A DNA stretch of 64,000 nucleotides, taken from contig JAJVIF010000002.1 of assembly GCA_022072165.1 (NCBI GenBank), positions 619,854 through 683,853 on the forward strand, read 5' to 3'. Positions 59,149-64,000 of the stretch are shown here, one piece after another. The translations under genes were made by a program, and so were the position numbers. This DNA is from a bacterium (lineage in GTDB: Bacteria; JAJVIF01). Every line of letters begins with the position of its first letter. The first letter of the stretch is position 1. The notes under the pieces were generated by a model. The model did no database searches. It saw nothing but the letters and a program-made list of their open reading frames with translations, and had not been told where the DNA came from.

Positions 59149-60198
59149 CTAGTTGAATTCCTGCTTACGGAAGGTCAGGTACGCACAGAGCAGAATGACA
59201 CTGAGGTAGACCACCGGCAGCGCCAGAATCGCCGGGTCCGCGGTAATCGGAAATGCCCGACTCACAAAGAAGCGGGTGAGGGGATCCTCGATGAGGAAGT
59301 TCACGGAGTAGAGTCCCACCGGACGCTGGGGTGGGAGGAGGAGGAAGACCCAGTCCACCTCATCCCCCGGACGGCGCATGACACTGGTGAGGATGAATTT
59401 CAGCGTCCCGGTCCCGGCATTGTTCGAGGCGAACATCAGCACGATCGACAGAAAGCCAGCCACCAGCGCCCAGGTCCGGGTCGAGAGGAAGAGGGTGAGG
59501 GTCGCGAGAATCATCGGCACCAGTGCACCGACGAGGAACGCCGGCAGGATGTTGAGGCGGACTCCGAGTCCGAAGTAGGCCAGCAGCGCGGCATCGACTG
59601 CCCACACGACAAAGGCGTAGCAGGCCAGCGCGGCGTAGCAGCCCCCCAGCTTCCCGAAGAAGATCATCATGCGGTCGAGGGGCTTGCTGATGAGGGTGTA
59701 GATAGAGCGACGTTCCAGTTCATTGGCGAGGAGGCCCATGCCCGTGAAGATGGCGAGGAGGCTCCCAAAGAAGACAAAGAGCGCCTGGAGGAAAATCGAT
59801 GTCAGCAGCGTGACACCTTCCTTCAGGTCTCGGGCGGCGGCAGCGGCATCGCCGGGGGAGGGGACATTCTGGGGGGTGTCGCTGAAGAGATAGAGCCCCG
59901 CCACCAGCTCGACGCCACTCACTCCCTCCTGCTGCATATCCGGGTAGGCCTTGAGGAACATCAGCAGCACGGTCCCGATACTCCCCAGAATCGCGCAGAT
60001 CGTGATGATCCAGTAGAGCCGGGTCCGGAGGATGTCGAGGCAGGTATGCCGGGTGAGGTACCACCCGGCGCGACCATTACGCAGCAGGGTCGTGACCCAC
60101 AGGAGCAGGACGATCGTGCCGAGGATCAGGGCGATCCACTGCAGACGCTCGGTCCCGATGAGATAGGTGGGATCAACGGCGAAGTCCCGGGGTTTCAT
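59149..60198 (-). CDS. ABC-2 type exporter permease subunit
   Basis: A 349-residue inner-membrane protein with six or seven helices. The ISKPLDRMMIFFGKLGG loop is the family's cytoplasmic KP-L-x-R element, and SIFLQALFVFFGSLLAIFTG and AFLVGALVPMILATLTLF are helices. A periplasmic loop of about 60 residues between helices 2 and 3 (LFSDTPQNVPSPGDAAAAARD) is distinctive. It overlaps the ATPase gene by four bases. Confidence 0.9.
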   Translation of the reverse strand: MKPRDFAVDPTYLIGTERLQWIALILGTIVLLLWVTTLLRNGRAGWYLTRHTCLDILRTRLYWIITICAILGSIGTVLLMFLKAYPDMQQEGVSGVELVAGLYLFSDTPQNVPSPGDAAAAARDLKEGVTLLTSIFLQALFVFFGSLLAIFTGMGLLANELERRSIYTLISKPLDRMMIFFGKLGGCYAALACYAFVVWAVDAALLAYFGLGVRLNILPAFLVGALVPMILATLTLFLSTRTWALVAGFLSIVLMFASNNAGTGTLKFILTSVMRRPGDEVDWVFLLLPPQRPVGLYSVNFLIEDPLTRFFVSRAFPITADPAILALPVVYLSVILLCAYLTFRKQEFN

Positions 60199-61211
60199 GC
60201 CGCCACCTCCGGCGAGGTGAGGTCCTCGTTCAGGTCTTCCTTGCCCCGGAGCTGTTGCAGCAGCAGTTCAGGCGGAACACCGCCCGAAGCGGCGATCAGG
60301 GACATAAAGCGGTCTTCCAGACGGATGGTCTGGGGGTGGACGCTGTAGAGGTCCGCGCCGGCGACCACCAGGGTCCGGATCAGTTCAGGTGCTGTCAGTC
60401 CCGGGAGGAGTTCCAGGCGAACCCGGCCATCAGGCAGGGGCTCGATGGACTCCACCATGGGCGCGACCGCGTCGCTCACACTCTGGGACCAGTGTCCCAC
60501 CGCGACATCCAGTACCTGCTGCGGGGCCCGGGTGAGTTCTTCGACTGTTTCGAGCGCCAGGACGTTGCCCTTGTAGATCACGCCGACCCGATGACAGAGA
60601 TCTTCGATGTCTTCAAGAATGTGGGTGTTGAGGAACACCGTATGTCCCCGCTGGTGGTAAGCGCGGATGAGTTCCTTTATCTGCCGTCGCCCGACTGGGT
60701 CGAGCCCGGTGGAAGGCTCGTCGAGGATGATGAGTTCTGGCTCCGCCAGGATGGCCTGTCCGATGCCGACCCGTTGCAGCATCCCCTTGGAATAGGTCCG
60801 GAGGCGTCGGCGGGCAGCGGTCATCCCGAGCCCGACCTCTTCGATAACCACCGGGATCCGGCGCTGGATGTCGGCGTTTGACATCCCATACAGCCCCCCG
60901 TAGAACTCCAGCAGCTCCAGCGCATTGAAGCGATCGTAGAAGTAAGGCGCTTCTGGGAGGTACCCGATCTGCCGTCGCACGCCAAGGTCAGTGACCGGGC
61001 GATCGAGGATGGTGAGGTCGCCGCTGGTGGGAAAGATGATGTTCAGCAGACATTTGAGGAGGGTTGTTTTTCCGCTGCCATTGGGTCCCAGAAAGCCGAA
61101 GATTTCGCCACGCGGGATTTCGAGGGTCACCTGATTCAGCGCCACGACCGCCGGGCTCCGGAGACCGGTGCGATAGGTCTTGACCAGCGCATGCGTAGTG
61201 ACCGCCGACAT
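60195..61211 (-). CDS. ABC-2 type exporter ATPase subunit
   Basis: A 338-residue ATPase with Walker A GPNGSGKTTLLK, Q-loop in QIGYLPEAPYFYDRF, signature YSKGMLQRV, Walker B LIILDEPSTGLDP and switch His in FLNTHILED. The start is the ATG of MSAVTTHALVKTY; the longer frame runs into the upstream terminator. The C-terminal 90 residues after the core are variable. It and the permease likely form a dimeric exporter of unknown cargo. Confidence 0.92.
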   Translation of the reverse strand: MSAVTTHALVKTYRTGLRSPAVVALNQVTLEIPRGEIFGFLGPNGSGKTTLLKCLLNIIFPTSGDLTILDRPVTDLGVRRQIGYLPEAPYFYDRFNALELLEFYGGLYGMSNADIQRRIPVVIEEVGLGMTAARRRLRTYSKGMLQRVGIGQAILAEPELIILDEPSTGLDPVGRRQIKELIRAYHQRGHTVFLNTHILEDIEDLCHRVGVIYKGNVLALETVEELTRAPQQVLDVAVGHWSQSVSDAVAPMVESIEPLPDGRVRLELLPGLTAPELIRTLVVAGADLYSVHPQTIRLEDRFMSLIAASGGVPPELLLQQLRGKEDLNEDLTSPEVAA

Positions 61212-61265
61212 GTGGCGGGGGAGGATAGCGTACCTGTCAGCCCAACGGCGTAGCTCCCGCGCTCC

Positions 61266-61307
61266 ATAAAAGCACCGCACCCCTCCTGACAGTGCCAGGA
61301 GGGGTGC
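61266..61307 (-). terminator. intrinsic terminator of the HerA-like gene
   Basis: On the minus strand a 12-bp perfect stem (GCACCCCTCCTG / CAGGAGGGGTGC) with a 7-nt loop, then GGTGCTTTTATGG. It separates the HerA-like gene from the ABC operon. Confidence 0.8.
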
Positions 61308-61337
61308 AGGTAGTGCGCGCATAAGCGATGGTGAGCG

Positions 61338-63113
61338 CTAGAAGTCGATCTCGCGACCTTCGGACCGGGCGAAGGCGGTCTCGGCGCCCTTGCTGTCCTG
61401 ATCCCGGGTCCCTTCCAGGACTTCGTCTTCGCCGGGGATGTAGAGGTCGCCGGGGACACAGGCCGGGAGGGGGAATTTGAAGAAGAGGGGCTGGGTGAAC
61501 TTCGCGTGCTTCAGGAGGAGCTCACCACGAGGCACCGTACTGAGGCGCTGCTTCAGCTCATCGGAGAGCCAGCCGTAGATCTCGTCCTTGAGTTCCGCGA
61601 ACCCGGTGCGGCCATACATGAGGGTGGAGGAGTTGTCGACAATCTGCTTGTCGACTTCCGAGGCGAACTGCTCGATGCCGAAGAGGGTGACACCCAGTGA
61701 ACGACCGCGGGCCGCCAGGTGGATGAGGCCGGTCTTGATCTGATTGCCGGAGGTGTCGTGCCGGGGAGCGAACTTGTTGAGCTCATCGACGAACACGATG
61801 ATGTTGTCGATGTTGACTTCCCCGCGACGGGTGCTCAGCAGATGCTCCAGCTTGCGCAGCACCTTGGTGAAGACGAGGCGCTGCCCACGCTCATTGATGG
61901 ACTGGATGTCGATCACCCAGACATCGCCGTTCTTGAGATTTTGGATCGGGATGTCAATGGGCTTCGCGGTGCCGGTCGCGATGAGGCCATCGTAGAACCC
62001 CGGCAAACCGCTGAGGTTTTTGACGGCCTTGTGGAAGATGTGCTTGGCGTGGCCATGCCAGTTGGTGTGCCGGGAGTCGTGGGTAGCACGCCGCTCTTCA
62101 GCGAGCCAGGTCATCAGCCCGTCGTAGCTGTCGATCCCCTGCTTTTCGAGGACCGCCTGGATATCGACCCAGACCGCTTCCACCGCGTCATCCCAGGCGC
62201 TGCGGTCGAAGAGGACGTTGACATCGTCCTGGACATCGGTGATGGACCAGACGAAGGGCTCCACGGAGCCATCGAGGCGCAGGGACTTCGCACGGCTGGC
62301 GGCTTTGGAGTCGTAGGGCGCAAAGACCCGGACGCTGTGGAACGGCTCCGGGCTGATGCCCATGAGGTCGTACATCTTGCGGCTCTTGATCGCCAGCGGG
62401 GAGTCTTCCCAGAGCGCGGGATTCGGCTTGTCGAAGTAGAGGAGGTCCTTGCCCTTCACGTTGAAGACGATGACCGCGACCTTGCGTCCCCGCTGCTCGG
62501 AGCAGTAGTGGAAGATCGACTTGAGGATGAACTCCACCACGGAGGTTTTCGTCGCGAGACCGGAGATACCGGAGACGTTGAGGTGCGCCCCTTCCGGCCC
62601 CAGCAGGAAGGACTCGTCGATCAGCAACGGGGTCATTTCCCCATCGCCATTTTCGAACACCCCGATCGGAATCCCCCGGTCATCGCCGGCGTAGGAATCC
62701 ATGCCCAGGGCATGCTCGATGCCTGACGGGGAGGCGAAGTAGACCTCCGAGCGGGAAACGGGCTGGACACGTCCGGAGGTGTTATTGATCACCTGGCACT
62801 TCACCAGCGTGATTTCCTCGGGCTCTGTCGGCGGCTTGGCTTCGGGGATGCCGAAGTCGTGGGACAAAAAGTCGTTCACCACGTCGGGCACATTCAGAAT
62901 CGCCTGCATATTCACGACCACGCCGAAGGTGGTGATCCCCTTCTCATCGACGCAGGCCACCATATTCCCCAGCTGGCACTTTTCGCAGTGGCGCGAAAGC
63001 CAGAAATAAAAGTTGGCGGTGGTGTTGGGGTACTGCGAAGTGGAGACGGTCTGGCCAATAACCCCCTCAAGCAGGTTGAGATAGTTGGCGTTTCGTTCGT
63101 CGATAAGCACCAT
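61338..63113 (-). CDS. HerA/FtsK-superfamily ATPase
   Basis: A 591-residue DUF87-type hexameric motor. Walker A is GISGLATKTS (182-191, Lys189), with the Gly-x-Ser-Gly form typical of HerA. Walker B is NIIVFVDELNKF. The arginine-finger region may be LMYGRTGFAEL. The first 170 residues contain a HAS-barrel-like start and an unusual RHCEKCQ pair (Cys43, Cys46). HerA normally works with the nuclease NurA in DNA-end resection or in phage-defence pairs; no nuclease gene adjoins. A ribosome site AAGGAGT lies 14 nt upstream, rather far. Monocistronic by the flanking terminator. Confidence 0.88.
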   Translation of the reverse strand: MVLIDERNANYLNLLEGVIGQTVSTSQYPNTTANFYFWLSRHCEKCQLGNMVACVDEKGITTFGVVVNMQAILNVPDVVNDFLSHDFGIPEAKPPTEPEEITLVKCQVINNTSGRVQPVSRSEVYFASPSGIEHALGMDSYAGDDRGIPIGVFENGDGEMTPLLIDESFLLGPEGAHLNVSGISGLATKTSVVEFILKSIFHYCSEQRGRKVAVIVFNVKGKDLLYFDKPNPALWEDSPLAIKSRKMYDLMGISPEPFHSVRVFAPYDSKAASRAKSLRLDGSVEPFVWSITDVQDDVNVLFDRSAWDDAVEAVWVDIQAVLEKQGIDSYDGLMTWLAEERRATHDSRHTNWHGHAKHIFHKAVKNLSGLPGFYDGLIATGTAKPIDIPIQNLKNGDVWVIDIQSINERGQRLVFTKVLRKLEHLLSTRRGEVNIDNIIVFVDELNKFAPRHDTSGNQIKTGLIHLAARGRSLGVTLFGIEQFASEVDKQIVDNSSTLMYGRTGFAELKDEIYGWLSDELKQRLSTVPRGELLLKHAKFTQPLFFKFPLPACVPGDLYIPGEDEVLEGTRDQDSKGAETAFARSEGREIDF

Positions 63114-63296
63114 GAGTGCGGATCACTCCTTGGGGGGTGAGATGCCCTGGCAGTGGTGAGGATGAGGATACGCCAGGCTAAAGAACCCGGCAGCATCCCT
63201 GACAGGATAACCGAACCGCACCAGGTGACTGCTGAGCCTGAGGGAAAGTGCTCAGGAACTCAGCAGGAAATTGCCCGGTGAGAGCTGAAGCTGTCC

Positions 63297-63302
63297 TACA
63301 CT
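63297..63302 (+). promoter_or_regulatory. -10 box of a predicted leaderless small-protein gene
   Basis: TACACT is followed by 6 nt and ATG; TTGCCC 20 bp upstream is a weak -35. Confidence 0.45.
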
Positions 63303-63308
63303 GACTGG

Positions 63309-63497
63309 ATGCTCCCGCGCTGGCTGCTCCCCTGGCTCATGGTCCTCCTGGCGGCGGTCGGGTTTCTGGTAGCCGACCGGGTCTGGGACTTTCAGTTTGG
63401 GCTCCGGACCTATTGGCCAGTACTGGTGGTGCTGTATCTGGTGGCACGTCTGGCGATGGAATCTGGGGCGGTCGGCTCGCCCCCCTCGCCATCCTGA
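63309..63497 (+). CDS. 62-residue small membrane protein
   Basis: Two hydrophobic segments (LLPWLMVLLAAVGFLVA and RTYWPVLVVLYLVARLA) with a short polar link. The second resembles the YWP-(V/L)-L membrane motif of LiaI/LiaF-like transmembrane domains. The leaderless promoter supports that it is expressed. The rest of the stretch to the next gene holds a TATTCT box at 63564 and a leader of about 105 nt for the RRM gene. Confidence 0.55.
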   Translation: MLPRWLLPWLMVLLAAVGFLVADRVWDFQFGLRTYWPVLVVLYLVARLAMESGAVGSPPSPS

Positions 63498-63680
63498 TGC
63501 TGGCGTTTGGGGCACATTTTCTGGTTTCCGGCCCCGGTAGCCTTGCGGGGTACTGCTTTATGGTATTCTTTGGCCTTGTGTGATTCTGGCGCTGCGTGCA
63601 GCGGCAGCGGCACACGTTTAGTCCTACGGCCCTGCAGATTCCCTGATCGCTCGGCTAGGTTAGTCAAGGAGGCCAAAGTC

Positions 63681-64000
63681 TTGGCCACACGTTTGTATGT
63701 CGGCAACCTTCCGTTCCGCACCTCCGACCAGGAGCTGGTGGAACTCTTTTCTCAGGCGGGTGGGGTGCAGAGCGCCTCAATCGTCACCGATCGCGAGACG
63801 GGTCAGAGCCGGGGCTTTGCGTTCGTCGAGATGGACTCCGAGGATTCGGCCCAGGCCGCAGTCTCGAAGTTCAATGGCTACAGCTACATGGACCGCCAGC
63901 TGGTGGTCAATGAGGCTCGCGCCCGTGAGGATCGTCCCCGCGGCGGCGGTGGCGGCGGCTACGGCGGCGGCGGTGGCCGCGGCGGTGGTGGCGGCTACGG
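63681..64000 (+). CDS. RNA-binding protein with RRM and Gly-rich tail (3' end outside window)
   Basis: An open frame of at least 106 codons that starts with TTG 8 nt after a perfect AAGGAGG. It is easy to miss because of the TTG start and the window edge. The single RRM is complete: RNP-2 LYVGNL at residue 5, RNP-1 RGFAFVEM near 45, then YSYMDRQLVVNEARA. After about residue 83 it runs into a Gly/Arg/Tyr-rich tail (RPRGGGGGGYGGGG), like bacterial cold-induced RNA-binding proteins. Such proteins bind single-stranded RNA; cold or stress regulation through the long leader is inference. Confidence 0.92.
   Translation, partial: MATRLYVGNLPFRTSDQELVELFSQAGGVQSASIVTDRETGQSRGFAFVEMDSEDSAQAAVSKFNGYSYMDRQLVVNEARAREDRPRGGGGGGYGGGGGRGGGGGY

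Noticed and set aside
59047-60348. Plus-strand frame of 433 codons antisense to the ABC permease
   Set aside because: Charged, repetitive composition typical of shadow frames; the opposite strand has a clear permease.
1-64000. Mobile element, prophage or phage-defence island
   Set aside because: No transposase, integrase, recombinase or restriction gene is seen, and the single tRNA has no duplicated 3' end nearby that I can detect.

Overview
The window is a dense, GC-rich (about 60-65% by eye) bacterial chromosome segment. It holds 54 protein-coding genes and one tRNA, and I see no insertion sequence, phage, CRISPR array or rRNA. The owner is a diderm: an LpxB-type lipid A disaccharide synthase, an RND efflux pump with its adaptor, RseP and about a dozen lipobox lipoproteins all point to an outer membrane. 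Isoprenoids come from the MEP pathway (Dxr). I cannot name the phylum. The many large lipoproteins, the multidomain Ser/Thr kinases and a planctomycete-like LLLPAVQKVREAA motif suggest a poorly sampled lineage in the Planctomycetota/Armatimonadota/candidate-phylum range, but that is inference.

Layout. 1-4.4 kb: a FeoA-type iron-transport end, then a five-gene minus-strand operon (two secreted proteins, ThiE, a Tat-exported phosphoesterase, a D-amino-acid-oxidase-family flavoenzyme). 4.5-10 kb: dxr, rseP, a LarA-family racemase gene with a strange word bias, and small proteins. 10-20.8 kb: exported lipoproteins, an active-looking Ser/Thr kinase with a decayed ATPase half, and membrane proteins. 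20.9-25.7 kb: an ArsR/AHSA1 pair, a BtrH-like protein, a double lytic transglycosylase, an SCP2-like protein and tRNA-Ala(UGC). 25.8-40.2 kb: a lipoprotein-rich region with a twin-domain M16 peptidase, sialidase-like and PKD proteins, and nth. 40.3-45.4 kb: a MarR-controlled RND efflux operon. 45.6-49.4 kb: a 1,275-residue protein with three kinase folds, a PP2C-like fold and TPRs. 50.3-54.3 kb: an operon of an ABC-2 exporter, lpxB and a lipoate ligase-like gene. 54.5-58.2 kb: a PRC-barrel protein and three STAS-receiver paralogues. 58.2-63.1 kb: a DUF2344 protein, a second ABC-2 exporter and a HerA-like ATPase. The window ends inside an RRM protein gene.

How the parts work together. Much of the window is envelope biology: export, lipid A, peptidoglycan turnover, efflux and surface lipoproteins. 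The rest is unusual signalling. The 45.6 kb protein keeps catalytic residues only in its first kinase domain; the second and third kinase folds and the PP2C-like fold have lost theirs. The three STAS-receiver proteins all lack the conserved receiver lysine. Both look like protein-interaction devices built from enzyme folds.

A second theme is gene expression. At least ten genes have a TANNNT-type -10 box only 6-8 nt before the start codon and no Shine-Dalgarno sequence, which predicts leaderless mRNAs. Other genes have good ribosome binding sites. Starts were chosen by eye from these signals; none has been tested by alignment.
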